Assembly: GCF_025822765.1 (NCBI RefSeq)
Contig: NZ_JACKUK010000025.1
Coordinates: 125,084 to 189,083 of the forward strand
Source: Mycobacterium barrassiae
GTDB taxonomy: Bacteria > Actinomycetota > Actinomycetes > Mycobacteriales > Mycobacteriaceae
Reading direction: 5' to 3'
Length of the DNA: 64,000 nucleotides
The position numbers were made by a program, and so were the translations under genes. Of the stretch, positions 24,896-33,911 are shown piece by piece (position 1 is the first letter of the stretch; every line of letters starts with the position of its first letter). The notes below the pieces were generated by a model. The model ran no database searches. It was not told the origin of the DNA and saw only the letters and a list, made by a program, of their open reading frames with translations.

Positions 24896-25819
24896 ATGGA
24901 TGAGCTGAGGTTCGACGGCCGGGTGGCCGTCGTCACCGGCGGCGGTAGGGGACTGGGCCGCTCGTACGCTCTGCTGTTGGCGTCACGGGGCGCGAAGGTC
25001 GTCGTCAACGACCTCGGCGGCAGCCTGGCGGGAGGAGATGTGGACGCCGCACCCGCCGACGAGGTGGTGCGCGAGATCACCGCTGCGGGTGGCCAAGCCG
25101 TCGCGAGCACCGACTCGGTGGCCACGCCGGAGGGCGGTAAGGCGATCATCGACACGGCCCTGGACAACTTCGGCCGCGTCGACATCCTCATCCACAACGC
25201 CGGAAACGTCCGGCGCGCCCCGTTGCGCGAGATGAGCTACGAGGACTTCGAGGCCGTCGTCGACGTCCACCTTCGCGGTGCATTCCACGCGGTGCGGCAG
25301 GCATTCCCGGTGATGTGCGACGCGGGCTACGGCCGCATCGTGTTGACGTCGTCGATCGGCGGCCTTTATGGCAACCACGGCGTCGCCAGCTATGCGGTGG
25401 CCAAGGCGGGAGTGATCGGATTGTCGAACGTGGCGGCGATGGAAGGGCTCGAGTTCGGCGTGCGGAGCAACGTGATCGTGCCCGCCGCCGTCACGCGGAT
25501 GGCGGAAGGTATCGACACGTCGGCCTATCCGCCAATGGGACCTGAACTGGTGGCGCCTGTTGTCGGTTGGCTGTCGCACGAAACATGTTCGATCACAGGG
25601 GAAATCATGGTCGCGCTCGCGGGCCGAGTGGCCACCGCCGTGGTGGCGGAGACACCGGGGGTATATAGACCGTCGTGGTCGATCGAAGATGTCGGCGAGA
25701 ACATGACGGCGATCCGCGACGACACGCAGCCGCTCGTCTTCCCCGTGGTACCCGACGGCCACGGCGACCACATCCGATACAGCTTCGCGATGGCGAAACA
25801 GGAGGCAAACCATGCCTAG
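24896..25819 (+). CDS. SDR-family oxidoreductase, 3-hydroxyacyl-CoA DH-like
   Basis: 307 residues from ATG 24896; an earlier in-frame ATG (24845) lies inside the hairpin and adds a non-homologous leader. Motifs: TGGGRGLG, NDLGG, HNAG and catalytic SSIGG...YAVAK. The NDLGG block and length resemble the dehydrogenase domain of 17-beta-HSD4-type proteins, which act on (3R)-hydroxyacyl-CoA. The 3' end overlaps the CoA-transferase start by 8 nt. No clear ribosome site is visible. Confidence 0.88.
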   Translation: MDELRFDGRVAVVTGGGRGLGRSYALLLASRGAKVVVNDLGGSLAGGDVDAAPADEVVREITAAGGQAVASTDSVATPEGGKAIIDTALDNFGRVDILIHNAGNVRRAPLREMSYEDFEAVVDVHLRGAFHAVRQAFPVMCDAGYGRIVLTSSIGGLYGNHGVASYAVAKAGVIGLSNVAAMEGLEFGVRSNVIVPAAVTRMAEGIDTSAYPPMGPELVAPVVGWLSHETCSITGEIMVALAGRVATAVVAETPGVYRPSWSIEDVGENMTAIRDDTQPLVFPVVPDGHGDHIRYSFAMAKQEANHA

Positions 25820-27029
25820 CGGCCCGTTGGCGGGTGTGCGGGTGGTCGACCTCACCGTGATGGTGATGGGGCCGTACTGCACGCAGATCATGGCGGATAT
25901 GGGCGCCGAGGTGATCAAAATCGAACCGCCGCAAGGTGATAACACGCGATTCATCTCCGTCGGTCCGGAATCAGGCATGAGCGGGGTGTTCGTCAACGTC
26001 AACCGCGGTAAGCGTGGCATCGTCCTGGACCTGCGAACCGACGAGGGCAAGGCGGCGCTGCGCGCACTCATCGAACGCGCCGACGTTTTCATCCATTCGA
26101 TGCGCGCCAAGGCGATCGCCAAGTTGGGTTTTGGATACAACGACGTCGCTGCGATCAATCCGTCCATCGTGTACACGAACTGTTACGGATACGGCCATCG
26201 CGGACCCGACCGCGACCGCCCCGCCTACGACGACACGATTCAGGCCGAATGCGGGATACCCGCCGTGCAGGAACAACTGACGGGGCAGGCCGACTACGTC
26301 GGCACCATCATGGCCGACAAAGTCGCAGGCCTTACCGCGCTGTACGCGACGACGATGGCACTGTTCCACCGGGAGCGCACCGGAGAGGGACAGGAAGTCG
26401 AGGTCTCGATGTTCGAGACCATGGCATCATTCATGCTGGTCGAACATGCCAACGGCGCCATGTTCGACCCTCCGCTGGGACCGGCCGTGTATCCACGCAC
26501 GGTGGCGCCGAATCGCCGCCCGTACCGCACCAGCGACGGATACATCGCGGCCCTGATCTACAACGACAAACACTGGAACGCCTTCGTCAACGCGGTACAG
26601 CCCGCGTGGAACGACGACAAGTACGCCACACTTGAACTGCGTGCCAACGACATCGACGCCGTGTACGGGCTGTTGGCCGAGACCTTGAAGGAGCGCACCA
26701 CCGAAGAGTGGCTGACGCTGTTCAGTCAGCTGGAGATCCCCGCCGCGCCGCTCAACACCCCCGATGCGTTGTTCGACAACCCGCACCTCAACGCCGTCGG
26801 CCTGTTCGAAACGGTGGACACCCAACACGGACCGGTGCGGTTTCCCGGTGTGCCGACGTGGTTTTCGCGCACGCCCGGCCGGGTCGGCGGTCCCGCGCCG
26901 CGGTTGGGTGAGGACACCGACGACGTCCTCGCCGAGCTGGGGCTCGATGGCGCCGAGACCACGGTTTCTGACGGGAATCGACCGGAATCCATCAACAACC
27001 GTGGTCTCGGCGCATCGGAGGCGGGATAG
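25812..27029 (+). CDS. Family III CoA-transferase (CaiB/BaiF)
   Basis: 405 residues. It has the typical N-terminal GPLAGVRVVDLT, followed by MADMGAEVIKIEPP, and the region GTIMADKVAGL carries the likely catalytic Asp. Enzymes of this family move CoA between carboxylic acids. It would activate a pathway acid without ATP, alongside the two ligases of the GntR operon. Confidence 0.94.
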   Translation: MPSGPLAGVRVVDLTVMVMGPYCTQIMADMGAEVIKIEPPQGDNTRFISVGPESGMSGVFVNVNRGKRGIVLDLRTDEGKAALRALIERADVFIHSMRAKAIAKLGFGYNDVAAINPSIVYTNCYGYGHRGPDRDRPAYDDTIQAECGIPAVQEQLTGQADYVGTIMADKVAGLTALYATTMALFHRERTGEGQEVEVSMFETMASFMLVEHANGAMFDPPLGPAVYPRTVAPNRRPYRTSDGYIAALIYNDKHWNAFVNAVQPAWNDDKYATLELRANDIDAVYGLLAETLKERTTEEWLTLFSQLEIPAAPLNTPDALFDNPHLNAVGLFETVDTQHGPVRFPGVPTWFSRTPGRVGGPAPRLGEDTDDVLAELGLDGAETTVSDGNRPESINNRGLGASEAG

Positions 27030-27032
27030 GCC

Positions 27033-28184
27033 ATGGACTTCGAAATGGGACCGCGGGCCGACGCGTTGCGCACCGAGCTGCGCGAGTTGGTGAACAACAA
27101 TGTGCCCGAACACTTTCTGGGCGCATTCACCGATGATCCGGCCGACCTGGAGACCGCTCAGACGTTCTGCCGGCTGCTGGCCGAGCGCAATCTGCTCTGT
27201 CTCTCATGGCCCGAGGAGTTCGGCGGCGGTGCGGCATCGGTATGGGAACAGACCGTGGTGCGTGAGGAGATGTGGGCGCACCACGAACCGCGCGGTGCCC
27301 AGTACATGGGGGTCAACTGGGTCGGGCCGATCATCATGCGGCACGGGACCGAGGAACAGCAGCGCAAGCACTTACCCCCGATCGCCCGCGGTGAGGTCAT
27401 CTGGTGCCAGGGCTTCTCCGAACCAGAGGCCGGCTCGGATCTCGCGTCGCTGCGCACGACCGCCCGACGTGACGGCGACGGCTGGCTGGTCAGCGGTCAG
27501 AAGATCTGGACGTCCTACGCGACCATGGCGCAGTGGTGCTTCCTGCTGGCGCGGACGTCGAAAGGTGAGAAGAAACAACAGGGTCTGACAATCTTCCTGG
27601 TGCCGATGGACGATCCGGCGATCCAGGTGCGCCCGATCCGCTGCATGATGGGGCCGCACCACCTCAACGAGGTGTTCTTCGACGACCTGCGGGTCACCGA
27701 GGCCGACGTGCTCGGCGCCGTCGATGCGGGCTGGTCGATCGTGCAGGACGTCATGTCCTTCGAGCGGGTGGGCATCGCCCGGTATGCCCGGTGTGAGCGC
27801 CTACTGGGTGCAGCGCCAACGGTTCTCGGGGACCGCTGGGACCAGCTGCCCGCCGAGCTTCGCGGTCGGTGGGTGCGCATGCTGACGCACTGCCGTCGGG
27901 CACGCCTGATGGCGTATCGGGTGGTCTCCCTTCAGGACAGCGGACGCATCCAGCCCGGCGATGCGGCGGCGTACCGGATCGCCGTCACCAAGCTCGACCA
28001 GGACAGTGCCGAGGTGCTGATGGATATCGCCGCAGAGGTCAAGCACGACGATCCTCGCGCCAAGTGGTTCCTCGGCGAGGTCGAGGACCACTGGAAGTAC
28101 TCGCAGGCGTCCACCGTGTCGTCGGGCAGCATCGAGATGCAGCGCATCCTGCTGTCACGCTCCCTGCTGGCGGCCGCGAAATGA
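27033..28184 (+). CDS. Acyl-CoA dehydrogenase, pair 1 large subunit
   Basis: 383 residues with acyl-CoA dehydrogenase motifs: WCQGFSEPEAGSDLASL (FAD/substrate binding), FFDDLRV, and a C-terminal SSGSIEMQRILLSR. It is coupled to the smaller dehydrogenase downstream by an ATGA overlap. Adjacent large/small pairs of this type form heterotetramers in actinobacterial steroid side-chain catabolism, with FAD contacts and the catalytic base split between subunits. Confidence 0.93.
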   Translation: MDFEMGPRADALRTELRELVNNNVPEHFLGAFTDDPADLETAQTFCRLLAERNLLCLSWPEEFGGGAASVWEQTVVREEMWAHHEPRGAQYMGVNWVGPIIMRHGTEEQQRKHLPPIARGEVIWCQGFSEPEAGSDLASLRTTARRDGDGWLVSGQKIWTSYATMAQWCFLLARTSKGEKKQQGLTIFLVPMDDPAIQVRPIRCMMGPHHLNEVFFDDLRVTEADVLGAVDAGWSIVQDVMSFERVGIARYARCERLLGAAPTVLGDRWDQLPAELRGRWVRMLTHCRRARLMAYRVVSLQDSGRIQPGDAAAYRIAVTKLDQDSAEVLMDIAAEVKHDDPRAKWFLGEVEDHWKYSQASTVSSGSIEMQRILLSRSLLAAAK

Positions 28185-29098
28185 TCCTCGACCTCAGCGA
28201 CGACGCCAAAGAGTTTGGACACCAGGCTCTTCGGGCGTTCGAGTCAGCTGGTGGCGATCAACTGGTCCAGGACGCCGAAGCCAAACCGGCGAGCCGCGAA
28301 GCGCTGGTCGGCCCCGTCCTTGCCGGACTCGGTGCGTGGGAACTCGATCCTCGCAATGACACTGACGGTCTGGAGGCCGCCGCGGCGCTGTGCCGCAGCG
28401 CAGGGTATTGGGCGGTACCGTACCCCGTCGCCGAACGCCTCGCCGCACCCGCCGATCTCGACCTCGATGGACTGACCGTCGTCGCGGGTCCTCGCCCATC
28501 CGGCGCGCTCGCAGGCCTCGAGTCCCGCTGGGCCGCAGTGACACTCGACGGCGCCCGATCCCAGGTCACGGCTCAAGGGCCGGTCGGTCCGGCATTCGTC
28601 ACCGAGCTCGAGCTGTCCGCGATCGACGATGGCGGTGCGGGTGATGTCGCGCTCGGTCTCGTGCTGCCATGCTGGACGCTGCTTGGCATGCTGGACCGCG
28701 CGATCGAGCTCACCGTCTCGCATGTCAGTCTGCGCAAGCAGTTCGGGCAGACGCTGTCGTCGTTCCAGGGTGTGCAGTTCCAGCTCACCGAAGCCGAGGT
28801 CGAACGCAGCGGCCTCGACATCCTCGCCAAGTACGCGCTGTGGAGCGCCGGATCGGGTAAGCCCGAAGCGCTCGACGACGCCTTGGCGCTGCGGATGTCG
28901 GCGATCGAGGCGGCAGAGGTCGTCTTCCGGGTGTGTCATCAGCTGCACGGCGCCGTCGGGTTCTGCGACGAGACCACGCTCTCCTGGCTGTCGCGCTACA
29001 GCCAGCCGCTGCGCCGACTGCCGCTCGGGCTCTCGGTCACGCGCGACGAACTGACCCGCAGGGTCGGCGGATCAGGTTTGACGGGGCTGTTCGCATGA
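28181..29098 (+). CDS. Acyl-CoA dehydrogenase, pair 1 small subunit
   Basis: 305 residues from the ATG at 28181 that overlaps the previous stop; the longer open frame upstream is read-through. It is short for the family, which is typical of the partner subunit in heteromeric enzymes. The C-terminal half is best conserved (HVSLRKQFGQTLSSFQGVQF, HQLHGAVGF). No clear catalytic Glu can be assigned by eye; this partner role is inferred from size and pairing. Confidence 0.9.
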   Translation: MILDLSDDAKEFGHQALRAFESAGGDQLVQDAEAKPASREALVGPVLAGLGAWELDPRNDTDGLEAAAALCRSAGYWAVPYPVAERLAAPADLDLDGLTVVAGPRPSGALAGLESRWAAVTLDGARSQVTAQGPVGPAFVTELELSAIDDGGAGDVALGLVLPCWTLLGMLDRAIELTVSHVSLRKQFGQTLSSFQGVQFQLTEAEVERSGLDILAKYALWSAGSGKPEALDDALALRMSAIEAAEVVFRVCHQLHGAVGFCDETTLSWLSRYSQPLRRLPLGLSVTRDELTRRVGGSGLTGLFA

Positions 29099-30039
29099 AG
29101 GTCGCGGTGATCGGCACCGGGTTCGGCAAGCACGCCGCCGCGCCCGCCTATCAGAGCCTGGGTTTCGACGTCGAAATCGTCAGTCCTCGCGACGATTCCG
29201 CGGTGCAGAAGGCGATCGCGTCCAACGCCGACCTGATCTCCGTGCACTCACCGCCGTTCATGCATGTCAACCACGTGACGGCCGCGATCGAGCACGGCCA
29301 TGCGGTGCTGTGCGACAAACCGTTCGGCCGTAACGTCGACGAGGCCCAGCAGATGCGCGAGTGTGCGCGCGCGGCCGGCACCCTCGGTTTCCTGAACTTC
29401 GAGTTCCGCTTCAACGACTCCTGGTCCCGGCTCAAAGAGTTGGCCGACACGGGAACGATCGGCGCGCCCACGCATCTGAGTTTGACGTTCTTCGGCAGCG
29501 GTCTGCGCGGGCGTAAGTACGGCTGGATCAACGACCGTGAGTTGGGCGGCGGGTGGATCGGGGCGTACGGCTCGCACCTGATCGACTTCACCCGATGGCT
29601 GCTCGGCAGCGAGGTCGCCGACTGCGGCGGTGTCACCCGGATCGAGGAGCCCGAGCACCTCGACGCCGACGGATTGCCGCGCACCGCGACCGCCGAAGAC
29701 GCGTACTCGGCCTGGTTCGTCATGGAAAACGGTTGCACCGCAGTCCATGACACCGCGTTCGCCGCGGCCGTTCCGGCCACACCACGTGCGACCCTGATGG
29801 GCAGCGCGGGCTCGATAGAGCTGATCGGCGACACCCAGCTCGTCGTGCGGCGAGCCGGCGAAGCGCCCGAGACGATCGAGTTCCCCGCCCCGCCCCGCAA
29901 GGCGCCGCCGCCCGCGCTGTCGACCTTCTTCGGCAAAGTGGCAGAGGCGCTGCGGACAGGCACCCAGATCACTCCCTCTTTCGATGACGGTGTGGCCGTC
30001 GCACACGCGATGGACCGGCTGCGGGCGGCGGCCTCATGA
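29095..30039 (+). CDS. Gfo/Idh/MocA-family oxidoreductase
   Basis: 314 residues from ATG 29095 (ATGA overlap with the previous gene). The N-terminal Rossmann motif is VIGTGFGKHAAAPA, followed by CDKPFGRN, equivalent to the EKP signature. The C-terminal substrate domain includes GGGWIGAYGSHLIDF. The family oxidises or isomerises sugars, inositols and other polyols. Its position between two acyl-CoA dehydrogenase pairs is unusual and suggests a role with a hydroxylated pathway intermediate. Confidence 0.9.
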   Translation: MKVAVIGTGFGKHAAAPAYQSLGFDVEIVSPRDDSAVQKAIASNADLISVHSPPFMHVNHVTAAIEHGHAVLCDKPFGRNVDEAQQMRECARAAGTLGFLNFEFRFNDSWSRLKELADTGTIGAPTHLSLTFFGSGLRGRKYGWINDRELGGGWIGAYGSHLIDFTRWLLGSEVADCGGVTRIEEPEHLDADGLPRTATAEDAYSAWFVMENGCTAVHDTAFAAAVPATPRATLMGSAGSIELIGDTQLVVRRAGEAPETIEFPAPPRKAPPPALSTFFGKVAEALRTGTQITPSFDDGVAVAHAMDRLRAAAS

Positions 30040-31211
30040 GCGCGGAATTGGAACAGTTCCGGGAAGAGGTGCGCGCGTGGTGCGCCGACAACGTCCCCCG
30101 TGACTGGCGCCAAAGCCAGACCGGCGCCACCGAGAAGGAGTTCGTGGCATTCCAGAAGGCGTGGTTCGCGACGCTGCACAGCGCCGGCTACGCCGTCCCG
30201 CACTGGCCGCGGGAGTGGGGCGGCGGGATGTCGGTCGGCGAACAGGTCGTGCTCTACCAGGAACTGGCCGCCCACGACGCGCCCCGGCTGGTGCTGGCCT
30301 TCGTCGGCATCCATCACGCCGCGTCGACACTGTTGGTGGCCGGCACCGATGAGCAACGCGCCCGACATCTTCCGGCGATCCTCGACGGCGAGATCTGGGT
30401 GCAGGGGTTCTCCGAACCCGAGGCGGGATCCGACCTGGCGAGCCTGCGGACGTCGGCGCGCCGGGAGGGCGACCACTACATCGTCAACGGCCAGAAGTTG
30501 TGGGCCAGTGGCGGTATGCACGCCGACTGGTGCCTGCTGTTGGCCCGCACCGATCCCGATGCTCCCAAGCGCAAAGGCATTTCGTACTTCCTGCTCGACA
30601 TGACGACACCCGGAGTCGAGGTGCGCCCGATCCGCAACGCGATCGGAGATTCACACTTCTGCGAGATCTTCCTCAACGACGTCAGGATCCCGGCCGCCAA
30701 CCTGGTCGGCGCGGAGAACGCGGGATGGCAGGTTGCGCAGGCGACTCTGGGCGCGGAGCGGGGCATGACGATGCTGGAGCTCGCCGAGCGTCTCGGCAAC
30801 GCCGGCTTCAACTGGTTGCTGCAGAGCAGTCCGATCGACGATCCGGTGGTGGCGGACAAATTGGCGCAGTTCGAGATCGAGATCACCGGTTTGCGGGGAA
30901 TGTGCCGGAAGGTCGTAGAGGACAGCGAGAACCCAGCAAACGGCGTCACAGGCCCGGCCGACGCGTCCATCGTCAAGCTGTTCTACAGCGAGCTGTTGCA
31001 GCGGATGACGGACTTCGGTGCGGAGATCGGCGGGCTGGCCGCTCACACCGAGTTGGCGAAGCCGATGTCGAGCGGCTGGGAGTCTGGCGCCTGGGTGCTC
31101 GACTTCATCGGATCATGGGAGTGGACGATTCCCGGTGGGGCGAGCGAGATCCAGCGCACCATCATCGGCGAGCGTGGGCTGGGGCTGCCGCGGGAACCGA
31201 GTGCAGTCTGA
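30036..31211 (+). CDS. Acyl-CoA dehydrogenase, pair 2 large subunit
   Basis: 391 residues. Motifs WVQGFSEPEAGSDLASLRTS, a FAD-contact region around LNDVRIPAANLVG, and the C-terminal PGGASEIQRTIIGERGLGLP typical of FadE proteins. It starts at ATG 30036, overlapping the previous stop by 4 nt, and is followed by the small subunit with a TGATG overlap. It is similar to the pair 1 large subunit, so the pair may have duplicated to serve a second chain-shortening cycle. Confidence 0.93.
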   Translation: MSAELEQFREEVRAWCADNVPRDWRQSQTGATEKEFVAFQKAWFATLHSAGYAVPHWPREWGGGMSVGEQVVLYQELAAHDAPRLVLAFVGIHHAASTLLVAGTDEQRARHLPAILDGEIWVQGFSEPEAGSDLASLRTSARREGDHYIVNGQKLWASGGMHADWCLLLARTDPDAPKRKGISYFLLDMTTPGVEVRPIRNAIGDSHFCEIFLNDVRIPAANLVGAENAGWQVAQATLGAERGMTMLELAERLGNAGFNWLLQSSPIDDPVVADKLAQFEIEITGLRGMCRKVVEDSENPANGVTGPADASIVKLFYSELLQRMTDFGAEIGGLAAHTELAKPMSSGWESGAWVLDFIGSWEWTIPGGASEIQRTIIGERGLGLPREPSAV

Positions 31212-32158
31212 TGGCCGATTATTCGGAGTTCCACGACGAGCTGCGTTCGGTCGCAGGCGATCTGCTGGCCAAGAACCGCGAGGTGGACTGGCAGGCGCTC
31301 GTCGACGCGGGCTGGGTCGGGCTGGAAGTGCCCGAGCAGTTCGGAGGTGCGGGTGCGACGTTCGCCGAAACGGCGGTGCTGTGCGAGGAGATGGGTCGCG
31401 CCGCGAGCGCAAACAGCTTCCTCGGCAGCGCCGTGCTCGCTGTGGGGGCACTGAACATGCTGGAGCCTAGCGACACCCGCGACCACTTGCTCGCCGAGGT
31501 GGCATCCGGTGAGGTCAGGATCGCCGTGGCATTCGAACCGCTCGATTTCGTCCCTGACGCCGACGGCGCCGAACGCACGCTGGTGATCGTCGATGATCGT
31601 GTCGTCGTCGCGGATCCGTCCCTTACACCCCAACCCGTGGTCGACGAAACCCGCCGCTTGGCGATCGTCGGCACCGTGGACGGAGGCGAGGTCCTGCGTT
31701 TCCAAGACGATCCGTCCGGTGCGATGAAGCGCCTGCGCAATAGGGCCGCGGTAGCCGTCGCCTGCGACAGCCTCGGTATTTCGCAAGCGATGCTGGACGC
31801 GACGGTCGGCTACGTGAAGGTGCGCGAGCAGTTCGGCAGGCCCATCGGATCGTTTCAGGCTGTCAAGCACGCCTGCGCCGACATGCTCGTCGCGATCTCC
31901 GTCGCGCGCCAACTCGTCACCGCCGCAGTGCAAGCTGTCGCCGAGGACCAAGACGCCAGTGTGGCGGCCGCGATGGCGAAGTCGTACGCGTGCGCATCGG
32001 CCGTCGACATCGCGGGCAAGGCCATGCAGTTGCACGGCGGCATCGGATACACGTGGGAGAGCGGTATCCACGTCTACCTCAAACGTGCCGCACTCAACCG
32101 TTCGCTGTTCGGATCTCCTGCAGCACACCGCAGAGAGCTAGCCAAACGCTATAAATAA
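31211..32158 (+). CDS. Acyl-CoA dehydrogenase, pair 2 small subunit
   Basis: 315 residues from ATG 31211 (TGATG overlap). It has conserved C-terminal motifs (YVKVREQFGRPIGSFQAVKH, LHGGIGYTWESGIHVY) in which the GYTWE glutamate is the usual catalytic base, plus an arginine-rich FAD region. A far longer open frame upstream is shadow of the previous gene. It is predicted to form a heterotetramer with the protein encoded at 30036. Confidence 0.91.
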   Translation: MADYSEFHDELRSVAGDLLAKNREVDWQALVDAGWVGLEVPEQFGGAGATFAETAVLCEEMGRAASANSFLGSAVLAVGALNMLEPSDTRDHLLAEVASGEVRIAVAFEPLDFVPDADGAERTLVIVDDRVVVADPSLTPQPVVDETRRLAIVGTVDGGEVLRFQDDPSGAMKRLRNRAAVAVACDSLGISQAMLDATVGYVKVREQFGRPIGSFQAVKHACADMLVAISVARQLVTAAVQAVAEDQDASVAAAMAKSYACASAVDIAGKAMQLHGGIGYTWESGIHVYLKRAALNRSLFGSPAAHRRELAKRYK

Positions 32159-32171
32159 TAAGGAGTTTCAC

Positions 32172-33884
32172 ATGGGTGTACCCGTCTACAAGCGCATTCT
32201 CGACCTGTTCGAGGCCGAGGGTGTCAACACGCTGTTCGGCATCCCCGACCCGAACTTCGTGCACATGTTCGCCGAGGCCGAAGCCCGCGGCTGGTCGGTG
32301 GTCGCACCGCACCACGAGCTCAGCGCCGGGTTCATGGCCGAGGCCGCGTCACGGATGACCGGTAAGCCGGGACTGTGCATCGGCACGCTCGGCCCGGGGA
32401 TGGCGAACATCGCGGGTGCAATCCAGTGCGCACTGGTCGAGAACTCCCCGGTGATCTTCCTCGGCGGGCAGCGGGCCCGCGTCACCGAGCGGCGCGTACG
32501 TCGCGGCCGCATCCAATTCGTCCAGCAGGAGCCGCTTTTCGAGGCGTCTGTCAAGTACAGCAGCTCGATCGAGTACGCCGACCAGACCGACGAGATCATC
32601 CGCGAGGCCATCCGTCGCTCCATGTCCGGCACACCCGGGCCGAGCTACGTCGAATACCCGTCGCATGTCATCCTCGAAGAGCTCGACGTCCCGGACCCGT
32701 TGCCGCCCAACCGGTATCGGCTTGTCAACCAAGGCGCCGGCGCCCCTGAAATCGCTGCGGCCGCAAAGCTGATCCGCGAGGCGAAGAGCCCGATCCTGTT
32801 GGTGGGTCACGGTGTGCACACGTCGCGCACCCAGCAGGAGGTCAAGGAACTCGCGGAGCTGATGAACTGCCCGGTGATCCAGACGTCGGGCGGCACGTCG
32901 TACATCCCGGGACTGCAGGATCGGACGTTCCCGTACTTGTTCTCGCCGGCCGCCAACGAAGCCGTCGAAGAGTCGGACCTCTGCGTCGCGCTCGGAACCG
33001 AACTCGGCGAGCCCATGCACTACGGCAAGACGCAGCACTGGGCTGGAAACGACGCCAACCGTAAATGGATCTACGTCGAGCAAGACCCCGCCGCCATCGG
33101 CGTCAACCGCCAGTTCGACGTGCCGCTCGTCGGCGATCTGCGCGGGGTGGTACCGCAGTTGGTCGAGGCGCTCAAAGACACCCCGCGCAGCCCGTCGCCC
33201 AACCTCGACCGCCTCGTCAAGGCCGACGCCGAGGAACTGGCCCAGCTCGCCGAGTCTGCGCCGTCGGGACGTTCGCCGATTCACCCGGCGCGCTACGTCG
33301 TCGAGGCCACCAAGGCGTTCAACGAACTCGACGACGCCATCCTCGTGCGCGACGGCGGCGCGACCGTCATCTTCCAGTGGACCTACTCGCAGTCCAAACC
33401 GCGCGACGTGATCTGGAACCAGAACTTCGGCCACCTCGGCACCGGCCTGCCGTACGCGGTGGGCGCCTCGGTGGCCGAAGGCCGTAAACGGCCGGTGATG
33501 TTGCTGACAAGCGACTCGGCGTTCCTGTTCCACATCGCCGAGTTGGAGACCGCCGCACGGGAGGGCGTGCCGCTGGTGTGCGTCGTCGGCGTCGACCATC
33601 AGTGGGGCCTGGAGGTCGGTGTGTACAAGCGCACGTTCGAGCAGCCGTCCCCGCAGCCCGGCGTGCACTGGAGCAAGGACGTCCGCCTCGACAAGGTCGC
33701 CGAGGGCTTCGGCTGCCACGGCGAGTACGTCGAGAAGGAAGACGAGATCGGGCCGGCCATCGCCCGCGCCTACGCCAGCGGCAAAGTCGGTGTGGTGCAT
33801 GTGTGCATCGACCCGAAGGCCAACTCCGAGGAGATGCCCAAGTACGACCGATTCCGCACCTGGTATGCAGAAGGTACCCAGTAG
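32172..33884 (+). CDS. ThDP-dependent lyase, 2-hydroxyacyl-CoA lyase-like
   Basis: 570 residues, strong ribosome site AAGGAG. The ThDP-activating Glu is E49 (PHHELSAGF). The metal/diphosphate motif is altered: SDSAFLF near 447-453 with ELET after it, and VDHQWG near 474 where acetolactate synthases have NN. The SDSAF-x8-ELET spacing resembles oxalyl-CoA decarboxylase and 2-hydroxyacyl-CoA lyase (GDSAF...ExET) rather than acetolactate synthase. With an aldehyde dehydrogenase next door, alpha-oxidation cleavage to formyl-CoA plus an aldehyde is the best guess. Confidence 0.85.
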   Translation: MGVPVYKRILDLFEAEGVNTLFGIPDPNFVHMFAEAEARGWSVVAPHHELSAGFMAEAASRMTGKPGLCIGTLGPGMANIAGAIQCALVENSPVIFLGGQRARVTERRVRRGRIQFVQQEPLFEASVKYSSSIEYADQTDEIIREAIRRSMSGTPGPSYVEYPSHVILEELDVPDPLPPNRYRLVNQGAGAPEIAAAAKLIREAKSPILLVGHGVHTSRTQQEVKELAELMNCPVIQTSGGTSYIPGLQDRTFPYLFSPAANEAVEESDLCVALGTELGEPMHYGKTQHWAGNDANRKWIYVEQDPAAIGVNRQFDVPLVGDLRGVVPQLVEALKDTPRSPSPNLDRLVKADAEELAQLAESAPSGRSPIHPARYVVEATKAFNELDDAILVRDGGATVIFQWTYSQSKPRDVIWNQNFGHLGTGLPYAVGASVAEGRKRPVMLLTSDSAFLFHIAELETAAREGVPLVCVVGVDHQWGLEVGVYKRTFEQPSPQPGVHWSKDVRLDKVAEGFGCHGEYVEKEDEIGPAIARAYASGKVGVVHVCIDPKANSEEMPKYDRFRTWYAEGTQ

Positions 33885-33911
33885 GGGACGGTTTTAGGGA
33901 AAGGTAGAGCC

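Noticed and set aside
32172-33884. Acetolactate synthase
   Set aside because: No regulatory subunit or ilv gene is adjacent, and the metal motif and context fit a lyase better.
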